64,000 nt of DNA from Chloroflexota bacterium (GCA_016860845.1 BOKF01000010.1:124001-188000), one strand, 5' to 3'; positions 50,153-59,342 are shown, counted from the stretch's first letter. Program-made: numbers and translations. Notes: generated by a model not told the origin, from the letters alone.

Positions 50153-51130
50153 TTACCCAGAGATGGCTACCATGGGTTTAGCCGTCACGACTTCGTAATG
50201 GTTTTTTTGACCCTGCAAGAGGTCAATGACTCCCCAGGCCACATCCACCGCCGCTTTGGTTTGAGCCTCACGGGTGAGCGCGCCCAAGTGAGGCGTGCTG
50301 ATGACCCGGTTGTGACTTAAGAGCGACTGCTGGTCGGGTGGTTCGCATTCAAAAACGTCGAGGGCCGCGCCGGCCAGCCGATGGGCTTGCAGGGCTTCCA
50401 GCAAGTCGCTTTCGTTCACAATCCCACCCCGGGCGCAGCAGATTAAATAAGCGCTCCGCTTCATTAAGGCCAAAGCCTGGTGGTTGATCATGTCCCTGGT
50501 TTCAGGCAACAGCGGTACGTGGATCGAGATAAAGTCTGAATTGGTGAGCAGTTCGGGCAGGTGGGCTAATTTAATCGAGTACAATTCCGGCGGCAGGGTC
50601 GTCACAAAGGGGTCATAAGCGATGAGGTGCAGACCAAAGGCCATCGCTCGGACTGCCACTTCGCGTCCGATACGACCCAGACCGATGATGCCCAACGTTT
50701 TACCCGCCAATTCAACCCCGCGATACTGCCTGGGCGTCCAATACCCCTCTTTGACCGAAGTATTGGCCTGGGGAATATGGCGGGCCAGGGCAATCATTAA
50801 CCCCAACGTCAGTTCTGCTACGGCCACACTGGAAGCTAGGGGCGTATTGACCACTGTGATATTTCGCTCACGCGCGGCCTGCACGTCAATGTTATCTATC
50901 CCCACCCCGGCCCGGCCAATGACCCGCAGTCGCTGCCCGGCGCTAATTATTCGGGCCGAAACCCTGGTCCGGCTGCGCACAATCAGGGCATCGTACTCGC
51001 CGATGATCTCCTCAAGCCGCTCTGACGTCAGTTTCACTTCAACGGTCAGGTCTGTCCACATGCGCAGAATGATGAGTCCCTCTTCCGAGATCGGGTCTGC
51101 CACCAGGACTTTGCCCACTTTAGGCAGCAT
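50153..51130 (-). CDS. D-isomer-specific 2-hydroxyacid dehydrogenase (SerA-like, no ACT domain)
   Basis: A 325-residue NAD-dependent dehydrogenase. NAD fold GIIGLGRIGREVA, catalytic Arg (CARGGIVNE), Glu (FECEPP) and His (TPHLGALT) are all present. It lacks the C-terminal regulatory domains of 3-phosphoglycerate dehydrogenase. In this setting it may reduce an arylpyruvate to an aryl-lactate or make 3-phosphohydroxypyruvate for serine, which the adjacent TrpB-like enzyme would need to form tryptophan from indole. Both are inferences. Confidence 0.9.
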   Translation of the reverse strand: MLPKVGKVLVADPISEEGLIILRMWTDLTVEVKLTSERLEEIIGEYDALIVRSRTRVSARIISAGQRLRVIGRAGVGIDNIDVQAARERNITVVNTPLASSVAVAELTLGLMIALARHIPQANTSVKEGYWTPRQYRGVELAGKTLGIIGLGRIGREVAVRAMAFGLHLIAYDPFVTTLPPELYSIKLAHLPELLTNSDFISIHVPLLPETRDMINHQALALMKRSAYLICCARGGIVNESDLLEALQAHRLAGAALDVFECEPPDQQSLLSHNRVISTPHLGALTREAQTKAAVDVAWGVIDLLQGQKNHYEVVTAKPMVAISG

Positions 51131-51167
51131 GAGTGCCCCCTCCTAAGCCTCGCAACTGGTATACACG

Positions 51168-51232
51168 GGAAGGTTGGAAGGCTGGAGGGCTGGGGCAGGC
51201 GATAGTTAACCTTCCAATCCTCCAACTTTCCA
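51168..51232. repeat. GGAAGGTTGGAAG/CTTCCAATCCTCC inverted repeat
   Basis: Purine-rich and pyrimidine-rich halves face each other in the 106-bp gap between the TrpB-like and SerA-like genes; probably another dispersed repeat able to form a hairpin. Confidence 0.65.
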
Positions 51233-51236
51233 GATT

Positions 51237-52622
51237 TCAGGCCAAACTCACTTCCGGCAGATGGGTCATGGCTTCTTTGACCAGATCTTCAGGGTATGCG
51301 TAATCTTCCAGCTTACCCTGCAAGTACGCCTCGTAAGCCGAGAGGTCAAAGTGGCCGTGCCCGGACAGATTAAAGGCGATGACTTTACTAACGCCCTCGG
51401 CCTTGCACTTGAGGGCTTCGTCTATGGCGACTTTGATCGCGTGGGCCGATTCAGGGGCCGGAATGATGCATTCGGCCTGGGCAAAGCGCTGGGCGGCGTC
51501 AAACGTGCCAACTTGATGCACCGCTACGGCCTCGATATCGCCATGGTCCACCAGGGCGCTGACATGTGGAGCCATGCCGTGGTAGCGCAAGCCTCCGGCG
51601 TGGATGCCGGCCGGCACAAAGGTGTGGCCCAGGGTATGCATCTTGACAATCGGGGCCATGGCTGCCGTGTCGCCATAATCAAAGGTGTATTTGCCTTTGG
51701 TCAGGGTCGGGCAGGCCATTGGCTCGACTGCTACCACGCGGGTTTTCCGACCCGCGGTAAAGTTTTGATGGAGGAAGGGAAAGGAAAAGCCGGCAAAGTT
51801 GCTGCCACCGCCCACACTGCCGATGACCACATCGGGGTATTCGCCGGCCATGTCAAACTGCTTCAAGGCTTCCAGCCCAATCACGGTTTGATGCATCAGC
51901 ACCGGCCCCAACACCGAACCCAGCGAATATTTGTATTTGCCGTTGGAGGTCGCAGCGGCCTCAACCGCTTCCGAGATGGCGATACCAAGCGAACCAGGGC
52001 TGTCGGGGTCTTCAGCTAATACCTGCTGCCCGTAGCGAGTTTTGTCCGAGGGACTGGGCGTAACCGATGCCCCAAAGCTTTCCATCAGGATGCGGCGGTA
52101 GGGCTTTTGCTGGTATGACACTTTGACCATGTAAACGTGACATTCCAGACCAAAGAGATTGCAGGCCATCGAGAGGGCGCTGCCCCACTGCCCCGCTCCA
52201 GTTTCGGTAGTGAAGCCGGTCACGCCTTCTTCTTTGGCGTAAAAAGCCTGAACGACCGATGTATTGGATTTGTGCGAACCCACCGGGGAGACGCCTTCGT
52301 ATTTGTAATAAATGTGGGCCGGTGTATCCAAAGCTTTTTCCAGGCGGCGGGCGCGATACAGCGGCGAGGGCCGCCAGAGTTTGTAAACCTCGCGCACCGG
52401 CTGCGGAATCTCAACCCAGCGCTCCAGGCTCATCGCCTCGCCGATGAAACGCATGGGAAAAAGCACGGCCAGGAAGTCGGGCGTGATTGGCTCCTTAGTC
52501 GCCGGATGCAGCACCGCATTCCAGGCAGTTTGGCCGGGATCAACCGGCATATCCGGGTTGATGTTGTACCAGGCTTCGGGAATATCTTGCTCGGCCAGGA
52601 CATATTTGTATTGTTCGCCCAT
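51237..52622 (-). CDS. trpB: TrpB2-type tryptophan-synthase-beta-like enzyme
   Basis: About 461 residues of the TrpB2 class, longer than classical TrpB at its N-terminus (WYNINPDMPVDP). The PLP lysine is in GSHKSNTS, cofactor phosphate is held by GSVGGGSNFAGF, and ETGAGQWGSALSMA is the substrate loop. The start MGEQYKYVLAEQD follows GGAGGAAA. TrpB2 proteins make tryptophan from indole and serine or O-phosphoserine, or handle related substrates, often without TrpA. It heads the long minus-strand run. Confidence 0.92.
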   Translation of the reverse strand: MGEQYKYVLAEQDIPEAWYNINPDMPVDPGQTAWNAVLHPATKEPITPDFLAVLFPMRFIGEAMSLERWVEIPQPVREVYKLWRPSPLYRARRLEKALDTPAHIYYKYEGVSPVGSHKSNTSVVQAFYAKEEGVTGFTTETGAGQWGSALSMACNLFGLECHVYMVKVSYQQKPYRRILMESFGASVTPSPSDKTRYGQQVLAEDPDSPGSLGIAISEAVEAAATSNGKYKYSLGSVLGPVLMHQTVIGLEALKQFDMAGEYPDVVIGSVGGGSNFAGFSFPFLHQNFTAGRKTRVVAVEPMACPTLTKGKYTFDYGDTAAMAPIVKMHTLGHTFVPAGIHAGGLRYHGMAPHVSALVDHGDIEAVAVHQVGTFDAAQRFAQAECIIPAPESAHAIKVAIDEALKCKAEGVSKVIAFNLSGHGHFDLSAYEAYLQGKLEDYAYPEDLVKEAMTHLPEVSLA

Positions 52623-53059
52623 CGTTGTTTCCTCCCCCATTGGTGGATTTATATTAATTTATAACTCAATTTTTAGATATAGCGTGGAAAAAGTGAGACA
52701 TATCTAAATTACAATACTTTTTTTCATTTGTCAACATTGTGTTATTTTTCACCAGAATCAGCGCCGGAAGGCCCAGACTTGGATGGATTTTCTCAAAAAA
52801 CCTCCCAAGAAACATCCTGTTTCTGACTGGACGAAGACCCTAAAAGGCTTAAAGACCTTTAGAGGCTGGCTGTTTCTTGAAGTATGAAGACCTTACAGGT
52901 TTTTGAACCCTGTGGTAAGGTCTGGATTAAGCCATAAATGTGCGTCACTATTTGAGATACTTGTCACAAAAGTGAGACATTTGTGATATTTTAAACAATG
53001 CCGAGATTTTTGGGAGATGGATGTGGTACAAAAGGACAGCAGCATCACAGGAGGGGGCC
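52623..53059. promoter_or_regulatory. Divergent control region between the minus-strand island and the amine operon
   Basis: A 437-bp AT-rich gap separates two divergent genes and holds no gene. AAAAGTGAGACAT occurs twice (52689-52701 and 52968-52980). The second copy lies within an inverted repeat TCACAAA-n9-TTTGTGA (52964-52986), a good operator candidate. GACCTTACAGG facing CCTGTGGTAAGGTC (52891-52922) resembles a dispersed repeat. TATTTTAAACAAT at 52987-52999 could be a -10 region for the plus-strand operon. Confidence 0.6.
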
Positions 53060-54394
53060 ATGAAAGAAAAAGTTCTTGAACAAATCAAAACGTTGGGCCT
53101 ACGCTCGGTCAAAGTCACCTTTCCCGACCTGTTTGGCATTGCCCGAGCCAAAGTGGTCCCGGCTCGCCACTTTGCCCATGCCATTGAGCATGGCGTCCAC
53201 TTTGCCATCCCCACTTTTTCACTCGACCTGGCGGGCAATCCGGCCGGCGGCACTGGCGTAGCCGAAGAAGTGGGTTATGCCGACATGGTGGCTATGCCGG
53301 ATTTGAGCACCTTCACCGTCATTCCCTGGGAAGAGAACACCGCCGCTGTGATTGCCGATCTGTATTACCAGGGCGAGTTACTGGCCCTGGCTCCCCGCAC
53401 TATCCTCAAGCGCATGGTGGCCGAAGTGAACCGGCGGGGCTACCGGCCGGTTATCGGCAGCGAGTTGGAATTCTATCTGCTGCAACAGCTTGAGGGCGAG
53501 TGTCGCACTTATGTGAATAAACCCAGCATGGTCTATACCTGGAATGAAACCATTGACCGGCAGCGGGTTATTCACCAAATTACCGATGCCCTGGAAGCCA
53601 TGAACTTTGAAGCGACCTCCTTTTGCCACGAATTTTTCCCTGGCCAGTATGAGATCAACCTCAACCATGCTGAGGCCCTGCAAATGGCCGACCGGACCTT
53701 CTTTTTCAAGCAGGCAGTTAAGGAGATTGCCTGGAAAAATGACCTGTTGGCCACCTTTATGGCCAAACCCCGCAGCGACCTGGGTGGCAGCGGCTTCCAT
53801 CTGCACATGAGCCTGGAAGACCGGGAAACGGGCCAGAATTTGTTTGGCGACCCCAGAGACGCCCAGGGCATGTCCAAGTTGGCCTATCAATGGATTGCCG
53901 GGCATCTGGCCCATGCCCAGGGCACAGCCGCCATCTTCGCCCCCACCATTAATTCCTATAAGCGGTATGTGCCCGGTGCGTTTGCGCCCTTCCTGGTTTT
54001 GTGGGGCCTGGACAACCGCACCTGCTATCTCCGGGTGCCACCGGAGCGCGGTGGAGGGACGCGCGTTGAAAACCGCATGCCCGATGGGGTGGCCAACCCC
54101 TACCTGGTGATTGCCGCTGCCCTAGCTGCCGGCCTGGATGGCCTTGACCGTAATTTAGACCCCGGCCCCAGCTACGAGGGAGACTCCTACACCATCACCG
54201 AGCCAGGCGATATCGGGGTAGTACCCCAATACCTGCATGACGCCGTGGCTGCGCTGCAAAAGGATGAGTACCTCTGCCGGATGATGGGGCCGGCCTTTGT
54301 GCAGGCGTTCACGGCGGTCAAGACCCTGGAAGCCCAGCGCTTCCGGGCGCATGTCACCGATTGGGAATTTAATGAGTATGTATTTCATTTGTGA
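53060..54394 (+). CDS. gmaS: Gamma-glutamyl-amine ligase, glutamine-synthetase fold (GmaS/GlnT-like)
   Basis: A 444-residue ligase that would join glutamate to an amine with ATP, giving a gamma-glutamylamide. Start MKEKVLEQIK follows GGAGGGGG. Metal and ATP residues are GSELEFYL (Glu135, Glu137), FFPGQYEIN, GSGFHLHMS (His247, His249). The PDLFGIARAKVVP stretch is typical of GmaS, GlnT and PuuA. The DGSS ammonium-site motif of real glutamine synthetase is absent; the aligned region reads FSLDLAGNPAGG, which fits a larger amine. The mgsABC genes that follow support a methylamine/N-alkylglutamate route. Confidence 0.85.
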   Translation: MKEKVLEQIKTLGLRSVKVTFPDLFGIARAKVVPARHFAHAIEHGVHFAIPTFSLDLAGNPAGGTGVAEEVGYADMVAMPDLSTFTVIPWEENTAAVIADLYYQGELLALAPRTILKRMVAEVNRRGYRPVIGSELEFYLLQQLEGECRTYVNKPSMVYTWNETIDRQRVIHQITDALEAMNFEATSFCHEFFPGQYEINLNHAEALQMADRTFFFKQAVKEIAWKNDLLATFMAKPRSDLGGSGFHLHMSLEDRETGQNLFGDPRDAQGMSKLAYQWIAGHLAHAQGTAAIFAPTINSYKRYVPGAFAPFLVLWGLDNRTCYLRVPPERGGGTRVENRMPDGVANPYLVIAAALAAGLDGLDRNLDPGPSYEGDSYTITEPGDIGVVPQYLHDAVAALQKDEYLCRMMGPAFVQAFTAVKTLEAQRFRAHVTDWEFNEYVFHL

Positions 54395-54482
54395 TGAAAA
54401 GGTAGCAGGTAGTAGGTCGTATCATTTTATTTTTCGGCGGTCGGCGGTCAGCCGTCGGCGGTCTGTTTACAAGGAGGGAAAA

Positions 54483-55928
54483 ATGTCCGAGCATAACCAC
54501 AAATTAAGAGCCGATATTGTCACTTCGCTGGATGCGGCGGCCCAATCTTTTGGCTTTGTCGGGCCGGTCTTTGTCATGGCCTTTCTGACCACTTTTGTGG
54601 CTATGGGGGCCGGCCTGGCCACGCCGCTGGCAACCCTGATCAGCGGGCTGGCCAGTGTGGCCGTTGGCTATGTGGTAGCCCAGTTTGCCATTCGCCACCG
54701 AGCCGCCGGTTCGATGTATACCTATATCGCCCAGACCTTTGGTCCGATTCAGGGCTTTATGGGCGGCTGGATTTACATGTTTGCCGTTTTGATGCTGACC
54801 ATGGCCATTGTGGCCGGGGTGGCCGGTTGGACGTCGGGTTTTCTGGCCGATTTTGTGGGGATCAACATTCACTGGCTGGCGGTCCTGGTTTTTGAGTTGG
54901 TGGTGTTGTTTTTGCTGACCTATTTCGACGTGCGCTACTCGACCCGCGTTCAACTGACCATTACCGCTGTTTCGGTGGTCATTGTGCTGGCCCTGGCGCT
55001 GACCATCATCTTTACCGGCGGAGCGGAGGGTAACATGCTGGCCCCCTTCTTGCCCGGCTCAGCCGGGGGGTTGGGCAACCTAGCCTTCGGCCTGATTTTT
55101 GGTATGCTCTTGTATACCGGCTACGAGTCGGCGGCGGTGCTGGCCGAAGAGGCCAAGCATCATGAATCCATTCCCCTGGCGGTGATTGGTTCAGCCGTCC
55201 TGGCGACGGTTTTTTATGTCATTGTGACCTATGCCTACGCTATCGGCTGGGGCGCAACCAACGCCGGGGCCTGGGCTGAGGAATCAGCCGTTCTGTTTGC
55301 GATGGGGGCCATGTATTGGGGCGACTGGGCGGTGCCGCTGCTCTTTGCCATCGCCATCATTGACGCCTTTGCCGTAGCTATGGCCTGTCTTAACACCGTC
55401 GCCCGCGTGGTTTACGCCATGGCCCGTGATGGGGCGCTGCCTCGTCCCCTGGGGCGGACTCATGGCAAATATCAAACTCCCCACATTGCCAATGGCGCGG
55501 TGCTGATTTTGGGTCTGCTGGCGGCGCTGGCCTTTATCCCTATTGGCGGCGGTCTGGCTGGCAGTTGGGAATTAGAGTTTGGCTTTTTGGCCGGTACGGG
55601 TGGTATTGCGGTTGAGATTATCTACATTTACCTGGCCGTAGCCGCTATCTTTTACTTCCGGCGGATCATGCAGGCCAACTACTCTATCTTCAAACATTTA
55701 CTTGTGCCGATTATCGCTATCATTGGGCCTGCGGCGGCTTTGTACGGCTCAATTCAGCCCCAGGGCGGCCTGTTAGATGCCATGCCTTACGCCGTGTTAG
55801 GTTGGATCATCATGGGTCTTATCTTGATCAACGTGCTGCGAGCCTCACAGCCGGAGATGGTCTCTAAACTGGGGCACGATTTGGGTGTTGAGGATGTCGA
55901 GGCGGATACAGCCCCTGCGGTAAGCTGA
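54483..55928 (+). CDS. APC-superfamily amino acid/amine permease
   Basis: A 481-residue membrane protein with about twelve helices starting MSEHNHKLRADIVTSLD, behind AAGGAGGG. The first helix region (AAAQSFGFVGPVFVMAFL) and LIFGMLLYTGYESAAVLAEEAKH are typical of APC transporters. It sits between the ligase and mgsA, so it probably imports the amine or amino compound used by this operon. The 88-bp gap before it contains short CGGCGGTC repeats. Confidence 0.92.
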   Translation: MSEHNHKLRADIVTSLDAAAQSFGFVGPVFVMAFLTTFVAMGAGLATPLATLISGLASVAVGYVVAQFAIRHRAAGSMYTYIAQTFGPIQGFMGGWIYMFAVLMLTMAIVAGVAGWTSGFLADFVGINIHWLAVLVFELVVLFLLTYFDVRYSTRVQLTITAVSVVIVLALALTIIFTGGAEGNMLAPFLPGSAGGLGNLAFGLIFGMLLYTGYESAAVLAEEAKHHESIPLAVIGSAVLATVFYVIVTYAYAIGWGATNAGAWAEESAVLFAMGAMYWGDWAVPLLFAIAIIDAFAVAMACLNTVARVVYAMARDGALPRPLGRTHGKYQTPHIANGAVLILGLLAALAFIPIGGGLAGSWELEFGFLAGTGGIAVEIIYIYLAVAAIFYFRRIMQANYSIFKHLLVPIIAIIGPAAALYGSIQPQGGLLDAMPYAVLGWIIMGLILINVLRASQPEMVSKLGHDLGVEDVEADTAPAVS

Positions 55929-55945
55929 GGCATAAGGAGGTTGGT

Positions 55946-56863
55946 ATGTGTGGAATTGGCGGCGTTAAATTAGCCCGCTCCGGGCCGATTGGCCCCCACC
56001 TGGTCAATATGATGACGGCCCTGCGCCACCGCGGGGCCGATTCGACCGGCTTTGCCTTGTATGGTCCTTACCGGACAGACCGGCTGGTGGCCCGGCTGCG
56101 GGTCGAGGGGCGAGAGAGCCTGGCAGCCAAATTGCAGGCCATCGAAGCGGCTTTGCCAAAGGCCGGCGGTCGCCTGCTCAGCCCGCCCACCTGGGACGGC
56201 GACGAGACGGCCGCGGATGCCTTTGTGCGGCTGGAAGTCAGCCCGGAGGTCAACATTGAGCAGGTGACGGCGGCTTGGATTGATCTGGGCGGCGTCGAAG
56301 TGCATAGTTTCGGCCACTCGCTGGAGATTATCAAAGATGTCGGCGACGCCCGGACGGTGGCGGCCCGGCACGGTCTGCTCGACTTTCAGGGCACGCACGG
56401 GCTGGGCCACTGCCGCCTGGCCACTGAGAGCGCTGTGGACGTGGCCCACGGACACCCCTTCTGGGCCAGGCCCTTCCCCGATGTCTCCATTGTCCACAAT
56501 GGCCAGATTACCAATTACTACAAATCGCGCCGCTTGCTGGAACAGGAAGGGTACAGTTTTTGCAGCGAGAACGACTCGGAGTTGATTTCGGTTTTTATTG
56601 CCGACCGCATGAAACAGGGCCAAACTTTTGCCGAGGCGCTGCGCTACTCCATCACCGCGATGGATGGGGTCTTCACCTATCTGCTCTCCCTACCCGAAGG
56701 AATCGGCATGGCCAAAGACCGGCTGGACATCAAGCCGATGATTGTCACTCAAACCGACAAAATTGTGGCGATGGCTACTGAAGAGCAGGCCCTGCGGCAG
56801 GTGCTCCAGCAGGAGATCGAGACCATGAGCTACGGTCCGGCGGAAGTGGTCATCTGGAACTGA
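55946..56863 (+). CDS. mgsA: Class II glutamine amidotransferase subunit of an N-methylglutamate-synthase-like complex
   Basis: A 305-residue Ntn-type amidohydrolase with the nucleophile Cys2 (MCGIGGVKLA), LRHRGADSTGFAL, GHCRLATES and IVHNGQITNYY. In N-methylglutamate synthase this subunit removes the alkylamine from gamma-glutamylalkylamide and hands it to the FMN subunit. It starts behind AAGGAGG, 17 bp after the permease. The alternative is GlxB of a split glutamate synthase; the GmaS-like neighbour favours the first. Confidence 0.88.
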   Translation: MCGIGGVKLARSGPIGPHLVNMMTALRHRGADSTGFALYGPYRTDRLVARLRVEGRESLAAKLQAIEAALPKAGGRLLSPPTWDGDETAADAFVRLEVSPEVNIEQVTAAWIDLGGVEVHSFGHSLEIIKDVGDARTVAARHGLLDFQGTHGLGHCRLATESAVDVAHGHPFWARPFPDVSIVHNGQITNYYKSRRLLEQEGYSFCSENDSELISVFIADRMKQGQTFAEALRYSITAMDGVFTYLLSLPEGIGMAKDRLDIKPMIVTQTDKIVAMATEEQALRQVLQQEIETMSYGPAEVVIWN

Positions 56864-56887
56864 CGATTTTGGATTTGAGGTGAGGCG

Positions 56888-57601
56888 ATGGAACTAATTA
56901 TTATGGAAAGAGAGATGGTTAAAATTGATGCGGATGGTCAATCTGTCCGTGAGCTAAATACCCGGCTGCGGCAGATGGTGGCTGATGGCTGTGAGGTTGT
57001 GATTGAGAATCCCCGGTCCCGGCACAACCTGGGCGTGGCCCTGCCCGTCGGGGGAAAGGTTTGTTTTGAGGGCAGCGTGGGCTACTATTGCGGCGGCCTC
57101 AACAACGGGGCCATCATCGAAGTGACTCACAACGCCGGTTGGGGCGTGGGCGAGGGTATGGCCGCTGGCTTCATCCGGGTGCGCGGGCAGACCGGCCAGA
57201 GCACCGGCGCTTCGCTGCGGGGCGGGACCATTGTGGTCGAAGGCAACGCCGGGGCGCGGACCGGGGTGGCCCAAAAAGGAGGCGTGGTCGTTGTCGGCGG
57301 CAACGTTGGCTTTTTGTCTGGCTTTATGGCCCAAGCCGGCAAGCTCATTGTGCTGGGCGACGCCGCCGACGGCATTGGCGACTCGCTCTACCAGGGCAAC
57401 ATTTACGTGGCCGGGCAGATCCACGGGCTGGGGCTTGACGCCGTGATTGTCGAACCGGCCCGCAGCGAGATTGACGAAATCGAGGCCATCGTGGCCGAGG
57501 CCGGTTTTGGCCTCAGCCTGCGCTTCTGGAAAAAGGTGGTGTCCGGGCAGAAATTATGGTATTTTGACAAGCGGGAGGCAGACACATGGCTGAAAGTCTA
57601 A
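56888..57601 (+). CDS. mgsB: Glutamate-synthase C-terminal (beta-helix) domain subunit
   Basis: A 237-residue right-handed beta-helix protein with repeated Gly-rich turns: GSVGYYCGGLNNG, GASLRGGTIVVEGNAGARTG, GGVVVVGGNVGFLSG. It is the scaffold domain of glutamate synthase as a separate subunit, matching MgsB/GlxC. It shares 16 bp with the next gene. A short AT-rich repeat (GATTTTGGATTTG) lies just before its ribosome site. Confidence 0.9.
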   Translation: MELIIMEREMVKIDADGQSVRELNTRLRQMVADGCEVVIENPRSRHNLGVALPVGGKVCFEGSVGYYCGGLNNGAIIEVTHNAGWGVGEGMAAGFIRVRGQTGQSTGASLRGGTIVVEGNAGARTGVAQKGGVVVVGGNVGFLSGFMAQAGKLIVLGDAADGIGDSLYQGNIYVAGQIHGLGLDAVIVEPARSEIDEIEAIVAEAGFGLSLRFWKKVVSGQKLWYFDKREADTWLKV

Positions 57602-58926
57602 ACGGAAATCATCCTACCCCATCGCGGAGCCACATCTGGCCGCCGCACGTGATCCAAGAGATTCAAACCAAAGCGGAATTGGGCCGCTACCAAATCCGGG
57701 GCTTCTCCACCTTTTTCAACATCCCCACCCTGGACCAGCTCGTTTTTTTACCGGCAGCCATGACCCGCCTGCCGCTGGAAGGCTACCGCGAATCGTGCGA
57801 GACCAAAACCATTTTGGGTGGTTACAAAAAAGAGTTGGTCAGCCAGCCGATGGAATTGGACATCCCGGTTTACATCGCTTCGATGAGTTTTGGCGCATTG
57901 AGCCGGAACGCCAAGGTAGCCCTGGGGCGGGGCGCTACCAAGGTCGGAACCTGCACTTCCACCGGCGAAGGCGGGATGCTCGAAGATGAACGTCTTGCCT
58001 CCAAAAAGTTAATTTACCAGATGACCCCCAGCCGCTACCAGCTTGACCTGGAACATCTACGCCGGGCCGACGCCATCGAGATTGCCATTGGCCAGGGCGC
58101 GAAACCGGGCACCGGGGGCGTCCTGCTGGGCATGAAGGTGATTGATAAGGTGGTTGAGATGCGCCAGTTGCCCAAAGGGATTGACCAGCGCTCCTCGGTG
58201 CGCCATCCCGATTTTCTCGGCCCGGACGATATGCAAATAAAAATCGAGGAACTGCGCGACGCCACCGGCTACCGCGTCCCCATCTTTTGCAAAATGCCTG
58301 CCTGCCGCGTGACGCATGATGTTAAGATTGCGGCCAAAAGCGGGGTGGATGTGATTGTGATTGACGGCATGGAAGGTGCGACCGGCGCCTCGCCCGAATT
58401 TTTGCTGGATCATACCGGCATCCCCACCGTTGCCGCCATCCCGGCCGCCCGCCGCGCTTTGGAAGAGATTGGCATGTACGGTAAGGTGTCGCTGGTGGTT
58501 TCCGGCGGCCTCAAATCCGGCGCCGACGTGGCCAAAGCCCTGGCCCTGGGGGCCGATGCGGTGGCTATCGGCACGGCGGCGTTGATGGCCCTGGGCTGCA
58601 ACTCGCCTCGGTACGTTGACGAGTACCACGCCCTGGGCGCAGCGCCGGGCGCATGCTACCACTGTCACACCGGCCTCTGCCCGGTGGGTGTGGCTACCCA
58701 GGACGAAAAACTGCAACAGCGGCTCGATCCGGACGAGGCCAGTGAGCGGCTGGCGAATTTCCTGCGGGCGATCACCATGGAAGTGACCATGCTGGCCAAA
58801 GCTTGCGGCAAGGCCAACGTCCACGACCTGGAGCCGGAAGACCTGCGGGCGCTCACCCTCGAAGCCTCGGCCATTACCGGCGTGCCGCTGGTGGGAGTGG
58901 ACAAGGTGGTGCAGCCGTGGGGGTAG
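57586..58926 (+). CDS. mgsC: FMN glutamate-synthase-domain subunit of an N-methylglutamate-synthase-like complex
   Basis: A 446-residue FMN-binding barrel. TGEGGMLEDE, QGAKPGTGG, GADAVAIGTAAL and the [3Fe-4S] segment CYHCHTGLCPVGVATQ are all present. It would couple the freed amine with 2-oxoglutarate and reduce the imine, forming an N-alkylglutamate. Start is behind GGGAGG inside mgsB, showing translational coupling. Length and three-gene layout match MgsC. Confidence 0.9.
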   Translation: MAESLNGNHPTPSRSHIWPPHVIQEIQTKAELGRYQIRGFSTFFNIPTLDQLVFLPAAMTRLPLEGYRESCETKTILGGYKKELVSQPMELDIPVYIASMSFGALSRNAKVALGRGATKVGTCTSTGEGGMLEDERLASKKLIYQMTPSRYQLDLEHLRRADAIEIAIGQGAKPGTGGVLLGMKVIDKVVEMRQLPKGIDQRSSVRHPDFLGPDDMQIKIEELRDATGYRVPIFCKMPACRVTHDVKIAAKSGVDVIVIDGMEGATGASPEFLLDHTGIPTVAAIPAARRALEEIGMYGKVSLVVSGGLKSGADVAKALALGADAVAIGTAALMALGCNSPRYVDEYHALGAAPGACYHCHTGLCPVGVATQDEKLQQRLDPDEASERLANFLRAITMEVTMLAKACGKANVHDLEPEDLRALTLEASAITGVPLVGVDKVVQPWG

Positions 58927-58983
58927 GGAGTGAGAGTAAGGAGTAGGGAGTAAGGGCAAGGCAACTCCAAGGGGTAAATCAGT

Positions 58984-59040
58984 TAAATGGAATGATGCGT
59001 GATAGTTTTTACGCACCCCGCACCACGTATCACGCATCAA
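58984..59040. repeat. GATGCGTGATA/TATCACGCATC palindromic repeat
   Basis: A perfect 11-bp inverted repeat (58994-59004 and 59028-59038) with an inner partial hairpin, between mgsC and the 2Fe-2S gene; GGAGTAGGGAGTAA repeats lie just before it. It is related to the element at 48136 and may split expression within the operon. Confidence 0.8.
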
Positions 59041-59057
59041 ATTTAGGATACACTCAA

Positions 59058-59342
59058 ATGAGTGCAAAACGTCTTGAGATAATTCAACGCGGCGACCCCA
59101 TCACCATCACAGTCAACGGCAGCCCAGTGACAGCCTACCCTGGTGAAAGTGTGGCCGCGGCGCTGCTCGCTAGCGGGCGGCGCATATTTCGGTCCGCGCC
59201 CCTCAATGGCGAGGGGCGCGGCTTTTTCTGCGGCATGGGTGTCTGCTTCGATTGCCTGGTGATGGTAGACGGCGTGCCCAACGTCCGCAGTTGTATGGTC
59301 GAGGTTCGCCCCGGCTGTACAATTGAGGTGGCGGAAGCATGA
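59058..59342 (+). CDS. Small [2Fe-2S] subunit of a flavin amine dehydrogenase (HcnA/OoxA-N type)
   Basis: A 94-residue ferredoxin-like protein with Cys58, Cys63, Cys66 and Cys79 (FFCGMGVCFDC then VRSC). The start MSAKRLEIIQ is preferred to an upstream ATG inside a palindrome. This is the small subunit typical of HcnABC, opine oxidase and multi-subunit proline or sarcosine dehydrogenases. Its stop overlaps the next start as ATGA. Confidence 0.9.
   Translation: MSAKRLEIIQRGDPITITVNGSPVTAYPGESVAAALLASGRRIFRSAPLNGEGRGFFCGMGVCFDCLVMVDGVPNVRSCMVEVRPGCTIEVAEA

Noticed and set aside
53060..54394. Ordinary glutamine synthetase with GlxBCD-type ammonia-assimilating glutamate synthase
   Set aside because: The DGSS ammonium-site motif is absent, the ligase has GmaS/PuuA-type features, and the downstream amine-oxidising and aldehyde-oxidising genes make ammonia assimilation a poorer fit. 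Not fully excluded.
58057..59067. 336-codon minus-strand frame opposite mgsC
   Set aside because: Composition typical of a GC-rich antisense frame; mgsC is certain.
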